24,953 nucleotides of DNA, taken from contig UZAN01044610.1 of NCBI GenBank assembly GCA_900618425.1, positions 8,142 to 33,094 on the forward strand, in the 5' to 3' direction. The stretch comes from Echinostoma caproni. Lineage: Eukaryota; Platyhelminthes; Trematoda; Plagiorchiida; Echinostomatidae. A program made the position numbers and the translations under genes. The notes beneath the pieces are model-generated. The model was not told the DNA's origin. It saw nothing but the letters and a program-made list of their open reading frames with translations, and did not search any database. Below, one piece after another: positions 10,605 through 20,227 of this stretch (the first letter of the stretch is position 1; each line of letters begins with the position of its first letter).

Positions 10605-10617
10605 NGGGGGGGGGGGG
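10605..10617. repeat. N followed by G12 homopolymer
   Basis: One undetermined base directly precedes twelve G. This looks like unresolved homopolymer length from sequencing or assembly. Confidence 0.85.
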
Positions 10618-10827
10618 TTTGTGCCGCAAGGACAATAATTTCGGAATTCGGGAATCTTATTGTACACCACTGACTCAATTTCAAAGTTAAATCAACTGAA
10701 CTGATACATGAAGAATGCAATAATTCTTTCACTTAGTCATGACACGGTTCATTTGTCATTGATGCAAATAGTGCTCCAGTAAAAGACTTGTTTTCTCTCT
10801 CATACGTTTTGTAAGCACCCTAACTGT

Positions 10828-10842
10828 TGTGTGTGTGTGTGT
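10828..10842. repeat. (TG)7 microsatellite
   Basis: A run of TG dinucleotides in otherwise unremarkable sequence. Confidence 0.85.
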
Positions 10843-11424
10843 TACATTTGACGGTGCCCAATCAGTGGTCTACCTGCTGGCTTTGAGGCGCAACGGAAGA
10901 AATCACGAGGAATGTCCTTTGTCAGGCTGCAGCCCGACGAAGTCACAATTTATCCAAATAACTTTGCAAAATGAACGTCACACAGTATGAGCCTGTTTTG
11001 TTAAAGGCACATTAGGCAATAAATCACTATGGTTTCCGTTCTGTGCGTTGCGAAGGTGCAAAATTTAGTTTCTGTGCCTTCACTGGATTTTGGTACTTGG
11101 GGCCCTCCTCGGTCTCGATATTCTGTTTGCAGGTGCAACCTGAAACTGCCTCATCAATGGGACATTGTTACTCCTCCGAGTGATTGTCAAAGCTGCCAGA
11201 TGATCCACATTGCTATTTTGATCAGAACTCGAGCTCCATCATCTGAGATTACCTTTTGAAAGTTTATTACCACATTCAATGGCCTACCAATAGAAAATGA
11301 TCTGTTTTCACTAGTTTTCAAATTGCTATGAGCTCAACAGTTGCACAACTATCTTTTCAACTTCTGGGCCCAGTCTGCACTGCTTTGCATTGAGTGTAGT
11401 CTGCATTCAAACGAGTATCTAATC

Positions 11425-11625
11425 CACATTTAACTCACAGTTACTTGTGATTAGCGATATCGGATAATGGACATAGATTTGAACTAGGCATCCTTCAGAC
11501 TTCACCTTTCACGCACAGCTCTCAAGACAGACACACTTGAAAAGCACTACATTCGAGTTTCCCTCTTTTTGAAGCGCATCACCAGTACCAATTTACTGTA
11601 CCATATAGAATTTGAACTCTGGACC
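11425..11625 (-). mobile_element. SINE-like short dispersed repeat, copy 1 (minus)
   Basis: Read on the minus strand, it starts with GGTCCAGAGTTCAAATTC (11625 downward), which resembles a tRNA T-arm/B-box. It reaches GAAGGATGCCTAGTTCAAAT 132 bases later and fades near CTGTGAGTT at about 11430. Copy 2 on the plus strand has the same two anchors, GGTCCGGAGTTCCAAT and GAAGGATGCTTAGTCTAAAT, 133 bases apart. The sequence between the anchors aligns only loosely, so the copies are old. A tRNA-derived or LINE-mobilised non-autonomous retroposon is inferred. I cannot identify a convincing A-box or poly-A tail. Confidence 0.6.
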
Positions 11626-11819
11626 TCTCACACCACATCTGATGGAATGTGCTTGGAACAAGATTGACAGATAATCAACAGATGGTTCTCCTGTATTGTT
11701 TTCGGATCAAATAAGACGACTGACTAGCACTGAATTTTGCTTCTACAAAAACTTGAATTGACAAGTTGAGTCGGCTCCGGTGCTATCTGATTGGTACAAC
11801 TGATAACGGGCACCCCCTT

Positions 11820-12030
11820 AGGTTCTAGGGGTCCGGAGTTCCAATACCGGACCCGATGGTGCATACGCATTAATAACAGATTCTGACGAAAGGGCGACTG
11901 TTATTTCATTGGTTCATTGCTGAGTGAATGCACTGCGTATTGAGTGTAAAGCTATACTTGAAGGATGCTTAGTCTAAATTAGCACCTTGATACAGCTTTA
12001 TGCTACTCCCGGTTGTGTACTGCATTTTAC
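11820..12030 (+). mobile_element. SINE-like short dispersed repeat, copy 2 (plus)
   Basis: This is the partner of copy 1, in divergent orientation with the T-arm-like ends facing each other about 205 bases apart. It carries GGTCCGGAGTTCCAATACC at 11830 and GAAGGATGCTTAGTCTAAAT at 11960. Between them lies a stretch with GACGAAAGGGCGACTGTT, reminiscent in style of trematode dispersed repeats. The 3' limit is uncertain; a run of eight A lies downstream at about 12060. The pair could have arisen by two insertions or by an inverted duplication, but the strong divergence between copies favours independent insertions. Confidence 0.6.
11829..11854 (+). repeat. Perfect 8-bp stem hairpin (GGGTCCGG ... 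CCGGACCC)
   Basis: An inverted repeat with a 10-base loop forms the head of SINE-like copy 2. Copy 1 keeps the GGTCC side but not the pairing partner, so the hairpin is not conserved between copies. Confidence 0.8.
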
Positions 12031-14159
12031 CTGCACCTAGTGATTTCGAATAGCTGCAAAAAAAAACTATATTCTACCACAGAAATAGAAAATGGCTCGC
12101 AGGAAATCGCACTTTTAAAGCAATTTATCCTTGTCAATGATCATTGTAATGTGGTTAAAATATTTGATCAAAACATTTTCTTTGAATTCACAAAGCTCTC
12201 GTACATCTTACTGCTTGTTTCTGACTTGGTATGATGGTTGATCTATAATGAGGCAGCCCGATCAGAACAGTGCCCGATAAATCCGGATACCGTTTCAAAT
12301 CGCGGCTTGTTGGATCACGGGAAATCAATTTGGCACGCTACACGCATTTACCGGCCACACTATTCTACTTCCGTTGCTTGTTGAAGTCGCGTGAGTCGAC
12401 CGATTAGCCATTCTTTCAAATTCATATTCGGTTGGCTATCGATCCATACAAATCAATGCATAATTCAATCCGGGTCAATATTCGTGCGTGAAAATCTACT
12501 ACAACACAACGGCAGTGGGTGGGGTTCAAATGCGAAAAAATAGACCATTCCGGAAACAGTCCATGAAAACTGGAATATGTATCAACCTTGCCTAAAACGT
12601 TTTTGCTGTGTGGAAACCATAAAACATTCGAATAGATGCACATCGGAATGTAGCAATTGTTAGATCAGGGAAACTTAATGTGTCGTGAGGACTGGTTACT
12701 GTCTGATATGTTAAATTGCATTGGTGTAATCGAGGTGTACGTAAATCGACAAGGTTTACTGGCAAGCGGTGATCTGATGAACAAGATATTTCCAGCTGAC
12801 CTCAAATGTCATTAGTTTGTTAACCGAAGTGTAATGGTTATCTTAAGTAATTTTCACGTGAATACGACTGTGGACTGTGGAGTGGCAACAATTATTATAG
12901 ATTCTTGGACGAGTCAAATTTGATTACAGTTTAATGAATGACTAAAATGCTGCATCCTACTCAACCACAAGCTGCATCGAAGACCGAAAAAGTAAACTGC
13001 ATACTGCCATAAAAACCAAGGAACGATTACTGGTGAAACCTCAGATGAAAAAGGAGGAATCTGTGTAGGTTGTTTCAAAATATAGACTATCAACGATCGG
13101 TAAGTGAAAACCCTCGGTGGTACTGGTTCTAAAAAAAATACGTATCTGCAGTAGACGTTGGAGGCGAAATGCTGAAACGGACGCAGTGCATTGTGTGCCT
13201 CAGGAAGAAAGCCAATAATGGTTTGAAATAATTTACCACGTTCGTATTTCATCCATTTCACACTCGAACTGATTACTGCCGGAGTTTGGAACAATCAAAA
13301 GTGATTTCTGAACATTTTAAACGAGGTGCTCCGTATTGAATCGATAAACCCAAAATAAGGTGAAATGGGACCCCAGTTAGATTCGTGAGCGCTTGGAACT
13401 CGGGCTATCATTTTACTACATGATCACTGGTTATATTGTCCAATAAAATTGCTTTATCAGTGCGTAGAATCTAGTTAATTTGTGTCCCAGGACCAAATAC
13501 AGTGCGCGAAATTTTAACAAACAGCCTTTTTTCTGTTATTATGAATACCACTCATATTCGTGTTGAAGAACCAAACGGATTTCAATTATGATCCAGTTGT
13601 GTTTATTTAACCGAGAAAATATATGTTTGGTTGGGTGGGTGATGTTTGTTAACTCCCACATGTACATCAAAGCGTACCCCCATAGCTCACCATGTGGGTC
13701 ATTGGCTTCAGTCGTACCTCAGATTTGTTGAGTGATGTCGTACGGTCATACATTGAAGTAGATTATAATGGTAATAGAAAGGAGCTTAGTTAATTTGTTT
13801 TTCGTGGCATCTAGGCTTCAAAGAATGTAAGACTAGTAGAAAAACTAATCGACCATCGTGGATTAGTTATTCATCACTTTTTGATCGACTTATTGCTCTC
13901 CGAACAAATGCTGAATTCTTTTTTCCTGAATGAAATGAACGTGAATCAAAGTTACTTCAATCAAAACGCCAGAGTGCGACAGCACCCCGATCACATGAAA
14001 AAATCAGTTATTCGATCGACAGTAGCTTATCAAGTCAAATCAAGTATTCGCTTTACACATCCCGAAAGGAGGATGATATTCAGCAACCACATAGTCAACC
14101 AACAATTATGGAACAAAATTATAGCAGAATTGTCGTAAGCAAGGAAAAAACAAAACGCT
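12031..14159. other. No recognisable gene
   Basis: The longest frame is on the minus strand (12914-13294, 126 codons). It lacks an ATG near its start and is rich in aromatic and hydrophobic residues without a recognised domain. Plus-strand frame 13881-14138 has no recognisable motif. The end near 14160 may include LINE 3'-flanking sequence, but nothing diagnostic is visible. Confidence 0.45.
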
Positions 14160-15090
14160 TTACGATATGAGTGAGTTAAGTTCCGAAGCGATGCGTTCTG
14201 GGCTGACAAGAAAAAGGGCAAGGTAGGGCACCACAGAAGACTGATAGGCGGTCGTACGAGCAAATATACGATTATAGCGGGACCGGATGGAAGAGGAGGA
14301 TACACAGTTTATAAGATCTTGATGTAACGGATATGAAGAGTTGTCTATGATTTTTGCTGATAACGAAAAGTATGACTTTGTATGTTGGGAAATGATGAGG
14401 TGACAGATAGTTTCATGGAAAATCCCGCTACTTCTTGATAAATGTGGCAATGTTCTGGAAAGTCCTTTGGGAGCATACCCAGAAAGATTACTGGGGACCC
14501 GTACAACCAAAATACAAGTAAAAAGAAAACGTTTAATCAAGAAGCAAGCGATATAGAATGATAGTTTCCTGACCTTTCGAAATACTGAAATAACTTGGTC
14601 AGACCAGCATAAGTTTCGATTTACTAACACACCAAGATACTTGACATTTGGGGGTTGAACATAAGTATCATCGTACATGTTTAACGTGGGACAGGATTCC
14701 AGCAGATCAGCATAATGATTTCCTCTTTGAAGTGAGAACAGCATGTCTAGCTGTTAATTGAATTACGAGCAGCAGAATCTCCATTTTTTCCGAATGGAAC
14801 ACAGTGTTTGTTATTCAACAACAAGAAACACTTCGATCCCGATGACCGTGCGATAATATGATGTTTCTTCCTTAAAGCTTAAAGCAAACACGGTTTATCT
14901 ACGTGGCTTGATCTGTGATGCATAACAGAAAAAGTGAACGTTTTCGAAAAATTGTGAGTAGTAAATTTGAAATAATCCAGTCGATTGTTCACAGGCACCA
15001 GAAACTGTTGATGGTCTCAGGAGATCGTGAATTCCAGACTATTTGAATGCGTTCTTTCCGTTTTTTATAAAGACGATCAAAAGAGGAAAA
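14160..15090 (-). mobile_element. Second decayed LINE: reverse transcriptase fingers/palm fragment to ORF2 C-terminus
   Basis: The 194-codon open segment 14160-14744 carries VKYLGVLVNRNLCWSDQV, RKVRKLSFYI and a C-terminus with HQDLINC...RSRYNRIF...TAYQSSVVPYLA. This is the typical tail of CR1/Jockey-like ORF2 proteins after the YADD block. Further upstream on the minus strand (about 15080 to 14750) more RT pieces appear: RIQIVWNS (RxQxV-like); GACEQSTGLFQIYYSQFF (GVPQGSxLxPLLFxIY-like) running in one frame into FCYASQIK in the YADD position; then LLLNNKHCVPFGKN (LNxxKC-like). Stops and frameshifts separate these pieces. The catalytic Asp pair is lost. The N-terminal RT and endonuclease parts were not found, so this is probably a 5'-truncated insertion, the usual LINE outcome. 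Confidence 0.8.
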
Positions 15091-15689
15091 ATGATTTTCA
15101 CGATTTCGGGTTTGGGGTTCTGATTTTTTCACTATTTTTCAATAATCTGTTGCTATACTGAGCCTAATTTGACGAACTCAAGGGTCCCCATCGAACAATA
15201 TAATGTATAATACCGTGAATAAAAGTAAATGTCTACTACATAATGAGGTGCGGACAAAGTTTACCACATTGGACTTTTGAGGACAATACATTTCCTGACT
15301 GTTTCAATGTGAATAAACAGCCATTGAACCTCGCTTTCCAAAAAGACAGATAGAATACAGTAAATACAATTAATTGAAACGATAAAATGATATAAACATG
15401 ATGGTTAATAGTACACCGTTTATCGTCACAAATCCAGCAAAAGTAAAATTTACATCTGTTTTTGTATGGTATTCTAGTGGTCAGTTAATTAAGCGAAAAT
15501 ATGAATAAACAAACATGTACGACTTTGTGAATGAAAAAGTGCGCGTTTTTGCAACGAACCTACGTTGATTTCGCTGGCCAATTCACATGGAAGTCAGACA
15601 CAGTGGTGTTATAATTCCACAAGGCAGTGGTACCTGGTCGAGGATAGTTGTATATTAAGAATAACGGTCAGGAGGGTATCGGTAGATTG
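15091..15689. other. AT-rich stretch between the LINE fragment and the exon-like module
   Basis: It could hold more upstream LINE sequence on the minus strand, but I find no PGPDG, SVVxKxFE or AFDT-type block. No other feature is supported. Confidence 0.45.
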
Positions 15690-15865
15690 TCATTCATACA
15701 ACAAAATATCTCATTTGGAACGAGTCTGTAGAATTCCCACACGCATACGGGATAGTTGATGGAACGGTCCACTGTTGGATGCGCATTCTTGTATTTACCA
15801 TACCGAAAAACTGAAATTCATTCTTAGAGGTCTTGTTCATTTTTGGCCGTTGAAAGAAACCGCTG
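15690..15865 (-). pseudogene. Exon-like duplicated module, copy A (broken)
   Basis: On the minus strand this aligns with 20270-20440. In the shared frame copy A reads QRPKMNKTSKNEF, then MRIQQWTVPS, YACGNSTDSFQMRYFVV and a TGA stop at about 15695. Copy B reads QRSKMNMAPLSK, MRIHPPLLIL, CACGNSENLLQMRHFVVRIP. Distances between landmarks match exactly: ATG(MN) to ATG(MRI) is 54 bases in both, and GAATTC to the AACAAAAT block is 32 in both. The single length difference is 9 bases, which keeps the frame. The encoded family is unknown to me. The module may be a duplicated exon, a processed copy or part of an uncharacterised mobile element. Confidence 0.5.
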
Positions 15866-15899
15866 AGCGCATCGCGTACTACTCACGAGTGAGTAACAT

Positions 15900-17764
15900 C
15901 TCACAAAAGTAGGCGGAAAGATGTATTGCTCAGTCGCTCTGTCACCATGCGGTAGACATTGCCAATGAATGTTGTCCGTATTGAACGCTGACTACCGAGG
16001 CCCATCAATCAATCGTGTCAAAATTCAGCTGAATAAGTGACTGCAGGACATGTGATGTGGGGCAGTTGGGTTAACGGCGAGCTCATCTGAACAGTGTTCA
16101 CGGAGCATGTAGTGTGCGTAACATGACCGACACACGGCATACACATTCCTGAATAGATTGGGTCTGATTTCATCCGATATTAGGCTTTTAGAAAGCCACA
16201 GACAGTCAGCTATGGGGTTAGAGTTGTCTCATGTGACTGGGCCTCAACAGTAACATACGAAGTACAAAACAATTCTATTTTTGTAGGGGGGGTACACTTG
16301 TACGAGCGAGTACAGCTCAAGGATGCACTCGGAAATTCAACAGCGCAATTTGGTTGTCATGTAGCAATCACTGCTATTCATCACGAATCATCCGATCAAT
16401 CAACTAATGAAGTGTAAGGAGCTGTTTGCTCAGAAACAAAAGTTAGTCAGGCAAACGCGGTCAACATCACCATAGAGTAAATTACAAATCTACAAAAGAA
16501 TGGTTGACAAAAACGGTTTGGTGAAAACCCTGTTCCATCGTGCGGGGAATATATGCTCCTCAGACACGCTCTAAGAAGAAGAGGGTTTTCCACGAAGAAC
16601 GCTACTAAATAATGGTTACCTAGAGAAACTTATTGACGTGCATAGTAGACGAGGGCCACCGGTTAATCCCGTCTGCGAATAAATGCGTCTTTCTTAGACT
16701 AGTCTTCAAGGCTGATCATCTAATGAACGACGTGCGTTAGAAGCTCATAGCCCCATTGTGTCGAACAATTCCGGCCACACAGCATTGCCTGATACCGTAT
16801 ATCCATGGAACTTATCTGGAAAACCGAAAGCAGGACCAGCCGCCCAATTCTACTTCATATGTTATCTATCAATTCAAATGCAGTTGCGATGACACTTAAG
16901 TTGGTCGTTCGAATCATCCCCTGAATCCACGGCTGTCCGAACACATTCTCAGGTGGTTATTACAGTCAATGACGCAACAAAATCTCAGAGGTCAATTTGA
17001 TAAGAGTAACCTGATCTCATCAATCAAAAATATCTCATGATAACTGGACTAATCGTTGACCCGCTTTTGTCGTTCAAGGCGTTATTAAGTAACATAAATC
17101 TGAGGGTCTTAGTGTTCAGTGAAGCGATGTAACTCAATTCACGTAATCCAATTTCGCATGCGCAAAAGTTTCTGACGCAATCCGTCAAATTGCCGTGGAG
17201 CACGGTTCTAATTCCCCCCACCACTGACTATTGATCGTTTAACCAACTGTAGTAGTTATCAAAAATTTATTGTTTACATACCGGATTGTTTTACGTTGTA
17301 AAGACTGAGGAGGGTAAAGGAAATGTTAACATCTCGCAGCATTTGTCTTCTCTCTGTTCTAACCCACTGGATCAAGCGGACCCAATGTTTCAAGAGATTA
17401 GCTTCTTTCTTGACTGGGAAGAAGAAGTATTGGAGTAGAGTAGTACAACCAGTGTGAAAGAAAGTAAAAAATCACGAATTTATGAATGAGGGGTTTTGAT
17501 AAACAGCCAGTCTGCGCCATGCATAAAACTGGATCCAAGGAAGCTTTCCGAAACGTCTTCCAATAGGAATATGAACCAAGGAAGACTATAGGTCCGAGCA
17601 GCACTCAGCTATTTGTATCCTAGGCAGTCGTTTTCTGACGATTAATCATGAGGGCTCTATGAAGCCTGATTTTATCGATTAGACGTCTCAAGTTTGCAGC
17701 CAATTACTACGAAGAATTATGTCCATATACACTTGCATTTAGTTATCGGCTGTTTAGATAGATT
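15900..17764. other. No recognisable gene
   Basis: Minus-strand frames at 17024-17224 (66 codons) and 17398-17604 (68 codons) are open but match nothing I know. A seven-G run lies at about 16287. No RNA gene or repeat copy was recognised. Confidence 0.45.
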
Positions 17765-17958
17765 AAAATAATTTCATTATTCAAATACAAAAGCAATGAG
17801 TGGTCTGATTAAAAACAATGATGTGGTTGGTCTATCTCAAGGGCGTGAAGATGAAGTCTGAAAGATGGTCAGTCTAAATCAATATCACCTATCCAGCACG
17901 GCTGTTGTGAGTTCAAGGTCAATATTCAATGAGTTGATAACTCTCTCTCTCTCTCTCC
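17765..17958 (+). mobile_element. Probable third, partial copy of the SINE-like repeat with (CT)8 tract
   Basis: GCGTGAAGATGAAGTCTGAA (17843-17862), then AGATGGTCAGTCTAAATCAA, aligns with copy 1 read on its own strand (GCGTGAAAGGTGAAGTCTGA, then AGGATGCCTAGTTCAAATCT). The match continues to CTGTTGTGAGTTCAA at about 17901-17915 versus CTGTGAGTTAAA in copy 1. The T-arm-like 5' part is not recognisable. A (CT)8 microsatellite lies at 17941-17957, just beyond the matched end, and could be an expanded 3' tail or an unrelated repeat. Confidence 0.5.
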
Positions 17959-18206
17959 CAATTACTCCGAGCTATGGGATGCGAACGGGTCTGGCTTCCT
18001 CTCTAGTGTTCAAACGTCTACGTTGTGAACCGTGTATTATATCCACCAATTTGTGCGTATTTTCAGACAACACCACAGCAGAGTTGAACTGACAAAGTCA
18101 TTACACGCATTTATATCACTTTGGGCTCTATTCGATGACTTTATTGTATATTTAGAACTTAGCAAACTCACAAGTAGACTTTGTTCCGCTGTTTGCTTTT
18201 TTGCAG

Positions 18207-18662
18207 ACCGTGAAAAAGGTGTGTCTGGCGTTTAAACATTTAATAAGAGTGAAACTTTTTGCGGTATATGATACATCACCTGCTCCTATTCACAATGTTT
18301 TACCATTGTGGGATTTTTGCGGGGAAAACACAAGCAATTTTGGAAACCAAACAAAAATCGATGCGCGCATCGGTTTTGGAACTGGCTGCTTCTTGGTCCA
18401 TTTATTTGAAGCAGAAGAAAACAAAAAAATACACTTTGTCCCAAAAGTTGAAATGGAAGACAAACACAGTGGTTGTCTTCAATCGACTCTCGCGTGCGAT
18501 GCTGGCCGGGAACATAGATTCTCTACTGAAGGAGTGAGAATTTATGAACTCCAAAATAGAATCGGATTCACGTGCCAATTCCTTCCTTCTTCTTCCCCAG
18601 GCGATTCTGTGTGCCAAACAAGGGTTCCTCCGTTCAAAATAATCTTGTATACCTCTGTTTGA
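18207..18662 (+). CDS. Weak candidate exon of unknown product
   Basis: A polypyrimidine-rich stretch ending TTTTTTGCAG (18197-18206) makes a good splice acceptor. The frame beginning ACC GTG AAA stays open for about 150 codons to 18662, the longest non-LINE frame in the window. It includes DTSPAPIHNVLPLWDF, RIGFGTGCFLVHLFEAE and a Cys-containing C-terminal part. I recognise no domain. A second plus frame (18259-18537) is open across the same bases and also looks protein-like (KQKSMRASVLELAASWSIYL), and two minus frames are open too. This shows that stops are simply scarce here and weakens each candidate. No poly-A signal or strong donor was found at the end. Confidence 0.2.
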   Translation, partial: TVKKVCLAFKHLIRVKLFAVYDTSPAPIHNVLPLWDFCGENTSNFGNQTKIDARIGFGTGCFLVHLFEAEENKKIHFVPKVEMEDKHSGCLQSTLACDAGREHRFSTEGVRIYELQNRIGFTCQFLPSSSPGDSVCQTRVPPFKIILYTSV

Positions 18663-19743
18663 ATGGTCCTATCCATGGTACAAGTTATACGTAATAGCCG
18701 GTTTGATCCGTTCCGATGCGATGCGGAAAATGCGACTGTTCCGCCTCGATTTATTGCCAAGTGAATTTGAACGCACCAATTTTGTCTGTTCCTGATACCC
18801 CGAACTAGTCCATCATTGCTCACTTTTTCTGTGTGTTAGTAGGAAATATCTTTTTTGAATTTTTTTCAAATGTACACCACATTTAAAGAATTTCCAAACC
18901 GCAGTGCAAATGGAAAATTTCGGTTCTTGTCAGTTGCCTGCCTGTATCGGTAGGTGTATTAACCGAGGCCCGAAAAATCGGACAATTAACATGAGCCAGC
19001 TGTTCGGGTAAGGCAGGATATAGACAAATGAACTCCTCTATTCAATCCCTCAATCTGTTTAATTTATTCTGACAAGGTACATAAAGAGCTATTTACTGAA
19101 ACGACATCCGTTGATGTGTGATGTTGGCTTTTTCTGTTCACATTTTACTTGAAACAGGAGGGCTGCGCAAAGCACGCGCGTCCCCCTCCCCCCTCCCACT
19201 GTCATGTGAACTTCACCGGTATAAGCGGACTATTGGTGCTTTCAAAGATGACCAAAAAACCAACGTCCATTGATAGTTGAAATGCCAGTAATACGGGTCT
19301 CAAAGAACGATAATATACTAATGAGAATAATGGGCTGTGAATAAAATTATACACTTGAATAACCACTGAGGTTTCACGTGTTATCAAGGAAAACATCTCA
19401 ATTGATTTTCTACCCACCCGAATTATCTACCTGACTGCAGCAGGTGTCTGCTACAATGATTGTGGTGTTGTTAGGAGCCTAGTAACATGAGGAAACCGGA
19501 AAACCTTTAACCGATCTAGTTACTCACGTGGGTGTCTGCTGCAACTCTGCGTGTTCGGAAGCAACAAAATTGCACTATCTTTTACCATCTACTACGAACG
19601 CTAATGTGTCTTTATGGGTAGACAATGTTTGGCAATATTCTCGCTGGGAATTCCTTTTTCTATCTTTTAAATTTCCATTGCTTCTGTGGATCCATCAGTG
19701 AATAATTTTGGCATCTCAAAACCAGTTGTTTTTTTTATTCGAG
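18663..19743. other. No recognisable gene
   Basis: A minus-strand frame (18542-18823, 93 codons) partly overlaps the weak exon candidate and is unrecognised. The plus strand has a C-rich run at 19180-19198 (CCCCCTCCCCCCTCCC). Nothing else is supported. Confidence 0.45.
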
Positions 19744-19877
19744 TATACGCAACTTTCGCTGTCGACCGCTTTCTCTTGGGTGGTGATAGTCCTGATGGCG
19801 ACTCCCGATGTTTTATACAAATCATTATGGCTTCTTGTTGCAGAGAAGCAGCCCGTCAGGCGAAAATTCAACCTGCT
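19744..19877 (+). CDS. Weak candidate exon encoding a hydrophobic, membrane-like segment
   Basis: The acceptor-like TTGTTTTTTTTATTCGAG ends at 19743, and the codon frame starts at the next base with YTQLSLSTAFSWVVIVLM, then ATPDVLYKSLWLLVAEKQ and PVRRKFN. The hydrophobic stretch followed by a basic tail resembles the last transmembrane helix and cytosolic tail of a polytopic membrane protein. The W...PDVLYK pattern faintly recalls the last helix of P4-ATPase flippases, but the spacing is shorter than in that family, so I do not assign it. The frame runs into a C12 homopolymer with an N, so its continuation is unknowable from this sequence. A competing acceptor (TTGTTGCAG) ends at 19843. Confidence 0.2.
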
Positions 19878-19893
19878 CCCCCCCCCCCCGGGN
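19878..19893. repeat. C12 homopolymer followed by GGG and N
   Basis: Twelve C bases, three G and one undetermined base. The length is probably unresolved, and any reading frame crossing it is uncertain. Confidence 0.85.
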
Positions 19894-20227
19894 ACCGTTT
19901 ATTCAACAAAGCAATATGCACCTATTTGCGATTCACCATTTAAGTGATTATTTTTCGATTCGCAACATGGAAGCATATTCGATAGTATGAGGCTACTTGG
20001 GTAACTCGCTTCTGACAGTGCGCATAATGGGTCTGATAAAATTTGCAAGGCAGTATTGTTAAAACCTCACCTTTGAGATTGATTTGGAAGGTAGCACAAA
20101 TCAGCATATATCACACTGTGTCCTGAGCGGCTTTCACAAAACGGTCAAAGTGAGGATAGTTCTGGCAGCCTGAGTCAATAAAAGTCCACGACAGTCATAC
20201 TCAGACGAATCGTGATACAAAACTTAC

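Larger units (their letters stand above)
10230..11420. other. No recognisable gene
   Basis: Short frames only (for example 11029-11259, 76 codons), with no known motif. The stretch contains a homopolymer with an N and a TG microsatellite, listed separately. Confidence 0.5.

Noticed and set aside
11760..11860. Possible intact tRNA gene around the GGTCCGGAGTTCCAATACC hairpin
   Set aside because: The loop is 10 rather than 7 bases and no acceptor or D arm fits at the right spacing. It is better explained as the tRNA-like head of a SINE-like repeat.
12914..13294. 126-codon minus-strand open frame as a gene
   Set aside because: It starts at a non-ATG codon, has no recognisable domain, splice signals or start context, and such lengths are expected occasionally by chance in 25 kb.
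14030..14305. 91-codon minus-strand frame beside the second LINE
   Set aside because: It overlaps the LINE C-terminal frame in a different register, and the part outside it shows no motif.
15880..15895. Perfect inverted repeat TACTCACGAGTGAGTA, with a similar TTACTCACGAGTAA near 22960, as a shared regulatory site
   Set aside because: Shared words of about 11 bases between two loci are common in 25 kb, and the flanks do not align.
16905..16922. GTTCGAATC-type T-loop suggesting a tRNA gene
   Set aside because: The flanking five-base stems do not pair and no acceptor stem or anticodon arm can be drawn.
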